A stretch of 5,709 nt of DNA from Syntrophothermus sp. UBA1445 (lineage in GTDB: Bacteria; Bacillota; Syntrophomonadia; Syntrophomonadales; DTU052): the NCBI GenBank assembly GCA_002329495.1, contig DCTH01000102.1, forward strand, positions 1-5,709. The letters are read 5' to 3'. The translations under genes were made by a program, and so were the position numbers. This document shows positions 1 to 5,186 of the stretch, piece by piece. Numbering within the stretch: position 1 is the stretch's first letter; the number at the start of each line of letters is the position of its first letter. The notes beneath the pieces are model-generated. The model was not told where the DNA came from and made no database searches. It was given only the letters and a program-made list of their open reading frames with translations.

Positions 1-260
1 CCGAAGTGGAAAACGTGCTCTATGAACACCCTGCGGTGTTTGAGGCAGCGGTTATTGGGACTCCCGACGAGCGCCAGGGTGAGTCTGTAAAAGCGGTTAT
101 TGCTCTGAAACCTGGAGCCCAGGTCGACAAACAAAATATCATCGATTTCTGCCGGGAACGCCTTATACCATACAAGGTACCGAAAATTGTGGAATTTGTA
201 GAACAACTCCCCAAGAACCCCACCGGTAAGATTCTGAAAAAGGAACTGCGGCAGAAATAA
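1..260 (+). CDS. AMP-forming acyl-CoA synthetase, C-terminal end (5' truncated by window)
   Basis: This is the last ~85 residues of an ANL-superfamily (AMP-binding) ligase, which activates a carboxylic acid with ATP to an acyl-adenylate and then transfers it to CoA in the cytoplasm. The frame is already open at base 3, reading EVENVLYEHPAV, the usual start of the small C-terminal domain. The conserved end PTGKILKKELR is present; its lysine (codon 228-230) is the family's catalytic adenylation lysine (A10 motif). The gene ends normally at TAA 258-260, so this end is intact, and the large N-terminal domain lies upstream of the window. Substrate cannot be decided from this part: fatty-acyl, aryl or branched-chain acids are all possible, although the wording resembles long-chain fatty acid-CoA ligases. 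It is directly followed in the same frame by a second ligase remnant. Confidence 0.9.
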   Translation, partial: EVENVLYEHPAVFEAAVIGTPDERQGESVKAVIALKPGAQVDKQNIIDFCRERLIPYKVPKIVEFVEQLPKNPTGKILKKELRQK

Positions 261-680
261 AAGTATATCAGCTCTGCGTCATCGCAACTGGTTAATAATT
301 CTGTGGGCAGATATGATGAAGATGGTTTCCCATGGTGGCTGGGAAGACGCAAGGAAATGATAAAAGTTTCCGGTTTTTCAGTTTTCCCGGAAGAGGTTGA
401 AGCCCTGATTAATCAGCATCCTGCCGTTTTGGAAAATGCGGTCATACCCATTCCTGATCTGAAGAAAGGCGAAGTGGTCAAAACCTTTATCAACCTGAAG
501 CCCGAGTACAAGGGCAAGATTACTCCTGAAGAGATCATCTCCTGGGCCAAAGAGAACATGTCTTCGCATAAGGCGCCGGTATACGTTGAATTTCGCGATG
601 AATTACCCAAGCAGGGAGTAAAACTGCTAAGGAGAGTCCTGCGGGACGAAGAGGCCAAAAAACGGGAAACGTCAAATTAA
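261..680 (+). pseudogene. Remnant of a second acyl-CoA synthetase (C-terminal domain only)
   Basis: The sequence from about 303 (GTG) to TAA 678-680 encodes about 125 residues matching only the end of an AMP-forming ligase. It begins with GRYDEDGF, which in full proteins directly follows the TGD of motif A7. It then has the hinge motif GRRKEMIKVSGFSVFPEEVE (A8) and the small C-terminal domain. The ~400-residue ATP- and acyl-binding domain is missing. No Shine-Dalgarno sequence precedes the GTG at 303. The frame is the same as that of the upstream ligase and is open from its stop at 258-260, but residues encoded by 261-302 show no ligase homology. The catalytic region reads LPKQGVKLLRRVLR: the lysine (codon about 107 from the GTG) is kept, the preceding glycine is V, and one residue is missing relative to the upstream copy. 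The likeliest origin is tandem ligase genes with a deletion removing most of the second. The fragment could still be translated as a stand-alone domain, but I see no start signal for it. Confidence 0.65.
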
Positions 681-713
681 TAAGCCATTCATAAATTGAT
701 TGATTGAACATTG

Positions 714-743
714 GAGCCCCTGGTTAGGCAATACCAGGGGCTC
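714..743. terminator. Hairpin, probable bidirectional terminator
   Basis: An 11-bp perfect stem (GAGCCCCTGGT at 714-724 pairing with 733-743) closes an 8-base loop. On the plus strand it is followed by a modest T-rich stretch (TGTTATT), and it lies 33 bases after the stop of the ligase remnant. On the minus strand it begins two bases after the stop codon (746-748) of the small minus-strand ORF. Its position suits a shared terminator for converging genes. The T-tracts are weak on both sides, so efficiency is uncertain. Confidence 0.7.
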
Positions 744-745
744 TG

Positions 746-961
746 TTATTGACAACAAATGCATTGAGTCTGCACTCCTGGTGTGTTGCGCGTGAATAAT
801 CGTACAGCATTGTGATTTTTATACCATAGCTGTCCGTTGTCAAACACGCAGATTGCATAGGGTCCCATCAGCCGTTTACGCTCTCCAGGATCGTTTTTCG
901 GCGTTTTCCTGCCAATATCCCCGACTTTGGTCCTATTGACAGCAATCAACAAATCGATCAT
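746..961 (-). CDS. Doubtful small hypothetical protein (71 aa)
   Basis: I do not recognise this protein. The reading frame runs from ATG 961-959 to TAA 748-746 and encodes a basic 71-residue peptide with an aromatic central part (GPYAICVFDNGQLWYKNHNAVRLF) and a cysteine-containing tail ending CICCQ. There is no signal peptide or membrane segment. In favour of a real gene: codon choice looks natural, the stop abuts a hairpin terminator, and a perfect TATAAT box lies on the minus strand at 988-983. Against it: no Shine-Dalgarno sequence precedes the ATG, no good -35 box accompanies the TATAAT, and short ORFs of this size arise by chance. If it is not a gene, 681-1047 is a 367-base intergenic region holding only the hairpin at 714-743. 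Confidence 0.35.
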   Translation of the reverse strand: MIDLLIAVNRTKVGDIGRKTPKNDPGERKRLMGPYAICVFDNGQLWYKNHNAVRLFTRNTPGVQTQCICCQ

Positions 962-1047
962 ATTTAATGGGTAAATTGTCTAATTATACAGGACCTTACT
1001 CCTACGTTTTTTAACATTTTGACAATACAGTGCGGAGGTAGAAAACT

Positions 1048-1485
1048 GTGCAGACAGCTTTACAGCGTGGAATAACATGGCTGAAACGTATAACCAGACC
1101 GGAAGTGGACCCAATTGAAACCATCACCGTCGAAGCACCCATGGAAACGCTGGTTTCCAAACTCCCGGATTGGATCATTCAGGACGCCACCAGTGACCGG
1201 TGTCTGATTATCAAGGAGTTCAATGCCAAAAACCACGGAAATGTACTGGTCGCTTTGCTCCCGACCCGGGCCATAGTATTTCGCAATCCGGACGGGTCAC
1301 TCCTGGATACCGAGGTCTTCCTGACCTATCTGCTGAGAAACCGGATTCCTCAAGTACAGACCATCGTCTGTTATAACGAAGAATACAACTGCTACACCTG
1401 GCTATGTGACCCGCTGCCTTTGTTTGAACCCGACATATTATCCGAGATAACAGACGCGATGGGCGTCCTGGTGGATTATATATAA
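1048..1485 (+). CDS. Hypothetical protein, 145 aa, unknown function
   Basis: I do not recognise a family. The start is GTG 1048, chosen because a strong Shine-Dalgarno GGAGGT (1034-1039) sits 8 bases upstream; the stop is TAA 1483-1485. The protein has a basic N-terminal segment (residues ~7-18, with R and K and a tryptophan) that could form an amphipathic helix. A mixed alpha/beta core follows, with the strand-like segments NVLVALL (~65-71), RAIVFRN (~74-80) and VQTIVCYN (~103-110). The C-terminal end is acidic. Four cysteines (about 52, 108, 115, 120) are present, three of them clustered in the last third in a region rich in Y and W. There is no signal peptide, transmembrane helix or recognisable nucleotide-binding motif. 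It stands alone: the upstream terminator and the opposite strand of the arsM unit downstream make it monocistronic. A real, cytoplasmic protein is likely; its role cannot be inferred from context. Confidence 0.8.
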   Translation: MQTALQRGITWLKRITRPEVDPIETITVEAPMETLVSKLPDWIIQDATSDRCLIIKEFNAKNHGNVLVALLPTRAIVFRNPDGSLLDTEVFLTYLLRNRIPQVQTIVCYNEEYNCYTWLCDPLPLFEPDILSEITDAMGVLVDYI

Positions 1486-1499
1486 GATTGGTCTTTGCA

Positions 1500-1560
1500 G
1501 TCGGGTCTTGGTCAGCCCTCTTGTAGCGGGTATTACGGTCTCCCGCGATGATTGGCCGAC
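1500..1560. other. Imperfect multi-helix inverted repeat between converging genes
   Basis: Nested complementary blocks span this intergenic stretch. GTCGG (1500-1504) pairs with CCGAC (1556-1560), GTCA (1511-1514) with TGAT (1549-1552, one G-T), and GCGGG (1526-1530) with CCCGC (1542-1546). They can fold as one interrupted 61-base hairpin. It lies between the stop of the 145-residue gene and the stop of arsM on the other strand, so a shared terminator is the natural guess. There is no T-run on either side, so the call is weak. Confidence 0.3.
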
Positions 1561-1593
1561 CTTATGATTCCTATCTTCAAGTAGCATTTGCAG

Positions 1594-2385
1594 TCACTTG
1601 CTTGCTTTCACCAGGGCCCCTGCATAAGCACCGTCCAGTGCCTCCCATTCTTCACCGGTCAGCTGCCCACCAGGATTCCCCAACACTTCTTTACCATAGA
1701 TGAATTCAGGAACTATGCTGATATCCTTGAACCCCACCCGGGCCAGGCAGCGTTCGAACTCATCAATTCTCAAAGCACCGGCAAAGCAGCTGACCCACAG
1801 TGCGACCATATCCTGCAGGGCAGCAGGGACTTCCCGGGTGGCTACTATATCAGCGATAGCCAGTCTCCCCCCGGGCTTAAGTACCCGGTAAATCTCACTC
1901 ATAACGGCTTCCTTGTTTTCAGACAGATTGATCACGCAGTTCGATATAACCACATCGACACTGGCATCAGGTAAGGGAATGTTCTCAATATAGCCTTTTA
2001 AAAACTCGACATTGTGAACACCCATGCGCTCTTTGTTGTCGTTGGCCAGTATCAGCATCTCATCGGTCATGTCCAAACCATATACCTTGCCCGTTGGTCC
2101 CACGTGTTGAGACGCCATCAGAACGTCAATGCCCCCGCCACTTCCCAGATCCAACACCACTTCCCCTTCCTGAAGTTTCGCAAAGACCAGGGGATTGGCG
2201 CAGCCCAGGGATGCGTTAACTGCCTGTTCGGGAAGAGAAGGTAAGTTTTCCAAATCATAAATCCGGGTAGCCCCGGTAACCGAACAACAGGAGTCCCCAC
2301 AGCAACAGCCTGATGGCTGTTTACTTTCACTTACCAGTTTGGCAATTAGCCCATAATGGTCTTTAACCTTGTCACGCATACTCAA
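1594..2385 (-). CDS. arsM: Arsenite S-adenosylmethionine methyltransferase (ArsM)
   Basis: Cytoplasmic class I methyltransferase that transfers methyl groups from S-adenosylmethionine to As(III), giving methylated and volatile arsenicals. The SAM-binding fold shows motif I LDLGSGGGID and the acidic loop GLDMTDEM (about residues 81-90 and 106-113 counting from the upstream ATG at 2394). The three cysteines typical of ArsM are all visible: SLGCANP (~65), ISNCVINL (~153) and WVSCFAGAL (~203). An N-terminal CCCGDSCC cluster (~30-37) is likely an extra arsenic-handling site. Length (about 263-266 residues) is normal for a bacterial ArsM. I prefer TTG 2385-2383 as start. The Shine-Dalgarno AGAGGAGG directly abuts the in-frame ATG 2394-2392 with no spacer but lies 9 bases before the TTG; another ATG (2379-2377) is 15 bases away. 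It is the second gene of an operon with the MarR regulator, whose stop codon overlaps the ribosome binding site. No ArsR, ArsB/Acr3 or ArsC gene is visible here. Confidence 0.92.
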   Translation of the reverse strand: MSMRDKVKDHYGLIAKLVSESKQPSGCCCGDSCCSVTGATRIYDLENLPSLPEQAVNASLGCANPLVFAKLQEGEVVLDLGSGGGIDVLMASQHVGPTGKVYGLDMTDEMLILANDNKERMGVHNVEFLKGYIENIPLPDASVDVVISNCVINLSENKEAVMSEIYRVLKPGGRLAIADIVATREVPAALQDMVALWVSCFAGALRIDEFERCLARVGFKDISIVPEFIYGKEVLGNPGGQLTGEEWEALDGAYAGALVKASK

Positions 2386-2394
2386 AAAAAGCAT

Positions 2395-2402
2395 CCTCCT
2401 CT
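2395..2402 (-). promoter_or_regulatory. arsM ribosome binding site
   Basis: AGAGGAGG on the minus strand overlaps the TAG stop of the upstream marR-like gene, implying coupled translation. It touches the first in-frame ATG with zero spacing, which is too close, and sits 9 bases from the TTG at 2385. This is why the TTG is preferred as the arsM start. Confidence 0.75.
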
Positions 2403-2835
2403 AACAGCATTTGTTGTTTTCCAGTACCTGGTTCAGGATTCTCAGGCTCTCCATCACCTGCTCCCGGCTTTCCTGAGGAATAGCCAGGTAAATGGTGCGG
2501 TAGTAGTCATTCATAAGCAGGTTGATCTGCCGAACCATCTCATCACCGTTTTCGGTCAGTTTCAGGTTCACGAATCGCCGGTCCTCAGGGTCGGGATCTC
2601 GCTGTAAAAGCCCCTGACCTACCAGAGAATCCACGGTTCTGCTGGTAGTGCTCTTATCAAGCCCCAGTTGAGTTGAGAGGACCTGCAATGAAACTGGTTG
2701 CTCCCGGGCGACCTCCAGGATGGCATGGCATTGGCTAATGGTAACCCCACAGCACGAGGCTTCACTCTTATCAACGAAGCCCAGCTTTCGCACCAGGGCG
2801 CGGATCATTTCTCTTAACTCTTCCGACTCTCTCAT
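2401..2835 (-). CDS. MarR-family transcriptional regulator, cysteine-rich
   Basis: A 144-residue winged helix-turn-helix repressor of the MarR family, which binds palindromic operators as a dimer and lets go when a ligand or thiol modification changes its shape. The DNA-binding part covers about residues 31-98: the recognition helix is in KSTTSRTVDSLVGQGLL (~61-77) and the wing in DPEDRRFVNLKLT (~82-94), with the family's DRR signature. Flanking helices would form the dimer interface. Unusual features are a vicinal cysteine pair at ~28-29 (SCCGVTISQC, with a third cysteine at ~36) and a C-terminal CC (~143-144). ATG 2835-2833 is preceded by a GGGGGTGA Shine-Dalgarno (2846-2839). It is the first gene of an operon with arsM, so it probably controls arsM and itself. 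The cysteine pairs and the arsM linkage suggest As(III) as inducer, an inference since MarR proteins sense many compounds. Confidence 0.92.
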   Translation of the reverse strand: MRESEELREMIRALVRKLGFVDKSEASCCGVTISQCHAILEVAREQPVSLQVLSTQLGLDKSTTSRTVDSLVGQGLLQRDPDPEDRRFVNLKLTENGDEMVRQINLLMNDYYRTIYLAIPQESREQVMESLRILNQVLENNKCC

Positions 2836-2852
2836 ACGTCACCCCCAACATT

Positions 2853-2882
2853 ATTGTACGGTGCAACGGTTGTTTGATGCAA
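2853..2882 (-). promoter_or_regulatory. Candidate sigma-A promoter of the marR-arsM operon
   Basis: On the minus strand, TACAAT (2858-2853) matches the -10 consensus at five of six bases. TTGCAT (2882-2877) lies 18 bases upstream as a weaker -35 box (first three bases match). Predicted transcription would start near 2846, leaving a very short leader ahead of the ATG at 2835. Both boxes lie inside the 16-bp tandem repeats. Confidence 0.5.
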
Positions 2883-2895
2883 CTATTGTTCGAAC
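2854..2895. repeat. 16-bp tandem iterons, probable MarR operator
   Basis: Two adjacent 16-base units, TTGTACGGTGCAACGG (2854-2869) and TTGTTTGATGCAACTA (2870-2885), are followed by a partial third, TTGTTCGAAC (2886-2895). The result is an alternating pattern TTG-N7-CAA-N3 repeated head to tail, so TTG and CAA make half-sites of inverted repeats, as expected for MarR-type dimers. The units cover the -10 and -35 boxes of the marR-arsM promoter, so binding would block RNA polymerase. The 16-base period does not match a whole number of helical turns (about 1.5), which would place adjacent dimers on roughly opposite faces of the DNA. The repeat is seen directly; operator function is inferred. Confidence 0.6.
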
Positions 2896-2946
2896 GAGGT
2901 GCCGGAAGAATTCTAAGATATTTTCTGTCGGTAACCCTTAAAACCA

Positions 2947-2976
2947 TTAAAATTAAGTTAACTGGTATTGTATAAA
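2947..2976 (+). promoter_or_regulatory. Weak candidate promoter for the dehydrogenase gene
   Basis: TATAAA (2971-2976) resembles a -10 box, with TTAAAA (2947-2952) 18 bases upstream as a poor -35 match. A start of transcription near 2983 would leave a leader of about 45 bases. The leader contains a 6-bp inverted repeat (TAAGCA 2987-2992 with TGCTTA 2999-3004) just before the ribosome binding site. The weak -35 box suggests an activator or a different promoter. Confidence 0.35.
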
Positions 2977-3013
2977 CATCCTGTCATAAGCAGGTTGTTG
3001 CTTAAAGTTAAAA

Positions 3014-3020
3014 AGGAGGG
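3014..3020 (+). promoter_or_regulatory. Ribosome binding site of the dehydrogenase gene
   Basis: AGGAGGG lies 8 bases before the TTG at 3029-3031. There is no in-frame ATG at a suitable distance, and the protein begins with the normal first strand of the family (RAVAIAGMKQLEVIE), so the site fixes TTG as the start. Confidence 0.8.
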
Positions 3021-3028
3021 CTTGCGGA

Positions 3029-4042
3029 TTGAGAGCAGTTGCTATCGCGGGAATGAAACAGCTTGAAGTAATTGAAATGGACCAGCCTGTGGCTATGGAA
3101 AATCAGGTTTTAATCAGGATAGAGAGAGCCGGTATCTGTGGTTCAGATCTTCACATGTGGGAAAGTGGTAAGCCGGTCGGTCTGGTCATGGGACATGAAA
3201 TCGCGGGAACCATTGCGGACGCCGGTGCTTCCACGGCGTTCAAAGTTGGTGACCGGGTAACCGCCATTACCGGAAAACCCTGCATGGAATGTAAGTTCTG
3301 TCAAAACAAGCAGTATCACGCCTGCCCCAGCTTCCTGACTAAGGGGCTGGGGCTTGGCACGCATGGAGGTTACGCTGAATACCTGGCGGTCGACTCCTGG
3401 ATGGTCCGCCAACTGCCTTCTACAATGAGCATGGAAGAGGCATGCATGGCGGAGCCTTCTGCGGTTGCATTGCGCGCAGTACGTCTGGCCAGGATTAAGC
3501 CCGGGGAACGGGTGCTGATAGTTGGCTCCGGCGTAATCGGGCTGCTCTGTGCCGCCTGGGCACGCATCTTCGGAGCGGGTTACATTGCCCTGTCGGAGTT
3601 GAACCCGGAACGGAGAGAAAAGGCGGCGGCCCTGGGTGATGTGGACCAGGTCTTCGATGCCTCCGAGCCCAAACTGCAGCGTAAGCTGCTGGGGCTTACC
3701 GATGGTGGGTTTGACAAGACCCTCGAATGCGCCGGCCCAGCCTCCGCCGTGACCTCGGCCCTTGGTGCCACCAGGTATGACGGCACTGCAGTCTTTGTGG
3801 GCATAAACTACAGTCTGGTTCCGATCTCTACCCTGAGGGTCTGTAGTAAAGAAATCAACATCAAAGGATCATATGGCTATTCCGTCGAGGAATTCGACAT
3901 GTCGCTCAACAGTATAGCACGCGGAATTCTTAAGACCCGAAATTTCGTAGAGGGAACCGTAGGCCTGGAAGATGTACAGGGCGCGTTTGAGAGACTCACT
4001 GATCCAAACGGCAGCGCTATTAAAATAATGATCAAACCTTAA
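3029..4042 (+). CDS. Zinc-dependent medium-chain alcohol/polyol dehydrogenase
   Basis: A 337-residue cytoplasmic oxidoreductase of the MDR zinc alcohol dehydrogenase family (sorbitol, threonine and butanediol dehydrogenase branch), oxidising a secondary alcohol or polyol with NAD(P)+. The catalytic zinc ligands are visible: C37 in AGICGSDLH, H56-E57 in MGHEIAG, and E142 in AEPSAVALRA. The structural zinc site has four cysteines (85, 88, 91, 99) in PCMECKFCQNKQYHACP. The Rossmann fold has GSGVIG (166-171), and E190 after the second strand points to NAD rather than NADP. Length is normal and all key residues are present, so the enzyme should be active; its substrate cannot be told. It is transcribed divergently from marR-arsM, sharing a 193-base intergenic region, and ends at its own terminator, so it is monocistronic. 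A link to arsenic metabolism is not indicated by the protein itself. Confidence 0.93.
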   Translation: MRAVAIAGMKQLEVIEMDQPVAMENQVLIRIERAGICGSDLHMWESGKPVGLVMGHEIAGTIADAGASTAFKVGDRVTAITGKPCMECKFCQNKQYHACPSFLTKGLGLGTHGGYAEYLAVDSWMVRQLPSTMSMEEACMAEPSAVALRAVRLARIKPGERVLIVGSGVIGLLCAAWARIFGAGYIALSELNPERREKAAALGDVDQVFDASEPKLQRKLLGLTDGGFDKTLECAGPASAVTSALGATRYDGTAVFVGINYSLVPISTLRVCSKEINIKGSYGYSVEEFDMSLNSIARGILKTRNFVEGTVGLEDVQGAFERLTDPNGSAIKIMIKP

Positions 4043-4076
4043 CCTTTATCCATAATACCAATTCAAAATACATTCG

Positions 4077-4107
4077 GCGGACTACGCTTCGGCAAGTCCG
4101 CTTTTTT
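4077..4107 (+). terminator. Strong Rho-independent terminator
   Basis: A 7-bp stem, GCGGACT (4077-4083) with AGTCCGC (4095-4101), is followed by six T residues (4102-4107). The loop contains a C(TTCG)G sequence (4087-4092), an especially stable tetraloop, stacked on a further short GC helix. It lies 34 bases after the dehydrogenase stop. Confidence 0.92.
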
Positions 4108-4330
4108 GTGGGGCGCCATCTTCCATAAGGACTTGTGGTATATGTTGGTGAGAATAAGGGTTGCAATCTTAACCCCAGAGGTCATTTTCGCTTCTTGGAG
4201 TACATTTTCGTGTTTATGGAAAATACTGTGGACAATTAATATATAGTCCCCTCTCCAAAAATACCATTTGCTTTCGATCTCAATGTGATATCATTAAGAT
4301 ACCAAATTAAAATGATGGGGAGAGGATACC
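4108..4330 (+). other. Non-coding upstream region of the SPFH gene
   Basis: I see no convincing gene in this stretch. It is AT-rich in its second half. The best promoter candidate is an extended -10, TG-A-TATCAT (4286-4294; five of six bases in the hexamer), with TTGCTT (4268-4273) only 15 bases upstream. A CCTCTCC block (4250-4256) is complementary to the GGAGAGG ribosome binding site of the SPFH gene (4319-4325), but the candidate promoter lies between them. Confidence 0.4.
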
Positions 4331-5173
4331 ATGCAAGAACGCCGCGCTTTAAAACTCAATGGGTTCATCGGGATTCTATTGATTATACTCCTGTTTGCAG
4401 CCGCCTTTTGGTCCTGTTTCAACCTGCATTTCATCCGGGGAGGTATTTTAATACTGACTGCATCAATTCTCTGCAGTGGTATTATCATTGTCCAACCAAA
4501 TGAAGCCAAAGTAATTACATTTTTTGGCCGCTACATCGGTTCCGTCAACGATGCCGGTTTGTGGATGACCGTTCCAATAACCATGAGGAAAAAGGTTTCC
4601 TTAAAAGTCCGCAACTTCAACAGCAAGATGTTGAAAGTTAATGATGTTGAAGGTAATCCGGTCGAGATTGCAGCGGTTATTGTGTTCAAGGTAGTCGATT
4701 CCGCCAAAGCCATGTTTGATGTGGATGACTACTACACCTTTGTGGAGATTCAGAGCGAAACTGCTCTGCGCCATGTAGCTACCAAATACCCATATGATAA
4801 CTTTAAAGAGGAAGGCTATTCCCTGAGAGGCAATGCTGAAGAGGTGGCCGATGAGTTGTGCCGCGAACTACAGGATCGTCTGAAGGTTGCGGGGGTTGAT
4901 GTCCTGGAAGCGCGCCTCACTCACCTGGCCTACGCTACCGAGATCGCCGGGGCTATGCTGCAGCGCCAGCAGGCGGCAGCCATTTTGGCAGCCCGGCAGA
5001 TTATTGTGCAGGGTGCGGTGGGCATGGCTCAGATGGCAATTTCCCAGCTTCAAGATGACGGTATAGTTGAACTGGATGAGGAAAGAAAAGTCGCTATGAT
5101 CAACAACCTCCTGGTGGCCATAGTATCTGATCGCGCGGCACAGCCAATCATCAACACCGGAACTCTGTATTAA
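4331..5173 (+). CDS. SPFH/band 7 membrane protein (stomatin/prohibitin-like)
   Basis: A 280-residue membrane-anchored protein of the SPFH superfamily; such proteins oligomerise on the membrane and organise microdomains or modulate proteases. Two hydrophobic helices are visible at the N-terminus (about residues 11-27 and 37-54), separated by a short loop. The SPFH domain follows at about 52-220. It opens with [19 protein letters not shown] and continues through [19 protein letters not shown] and the helical segment [28 protein letters not shown], which is typical of the domain's coiled end. The C-terminus ends in [12 protein letters not shown]. Start ATG 4331 has GGGGAGAGG (4317-4325) just upstream. 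Length is normal and the gene intact. It precedes a small ribbon-helix-helix gene by 13 bases with no terminator between, so the two are probably co-transcribed. The exact cellular role is unknown; it is unlike FloA/FloT flotillins in having two N-terminal helices and no long coiled-coil tail. Confidence 0.92.
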   Translation: MQERRALKLNGFIGILLIILLFAAAFWSCFNLHFIRGGILILTASILCSGIIIVQPNEAKVITFFGRYIGSVNDAGLWMTVPITMRKKVSLKVRNFNSKMLKVNDVEGNPVEIAAVIVFKVVDSAKAMFDVDDYYTFVEIQSETALRHVATKYPYDNFKEEGYSLRGNAEEVADELCRELQDRLKVAGVDVLEARLTHLAYATEIAGAMLQRQQAAAILAARQIIVQGAVGMAQMAISQLQDDGIVELDEERKVAMINNLLVAIVSDRAAQPIINTGTLY

Positions 5174-5186
5174 ACGAGATGATATC

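Noticed and set aside
1..680. Single ligase gene broken by one stop codon at 258-260
   Set aside because: Both parts contain the same C-terminal domain, so they are two tandem copies, not halves of one gene.
983..988. Perfect TATAAT on the minus strand as a firm promoter
   Set aside because: No -35 box at 16-18 bases upstream and no extended -10 TG at the right spacing; mentioned only as weak support for the 71-residue ORF.
1588..1974. Open frame of 128 codons on the plus strand
   Set aside because: Lies wholly antisense to arsM, whose protein has clear family motifs; no ribosome binding site.
2014..2607. Plus-strand open frames across arsM and marR
   Set aside because: Antisense shadows of two well-supported genes, without start signals or recognisable protein features.
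3143..3804. Minus-strand open frames within the dehydrogenase
   Set aside because: The opposite frame encodes a complete zinc dehydrogenase with all ligands; the minus-strand frames have no family features.
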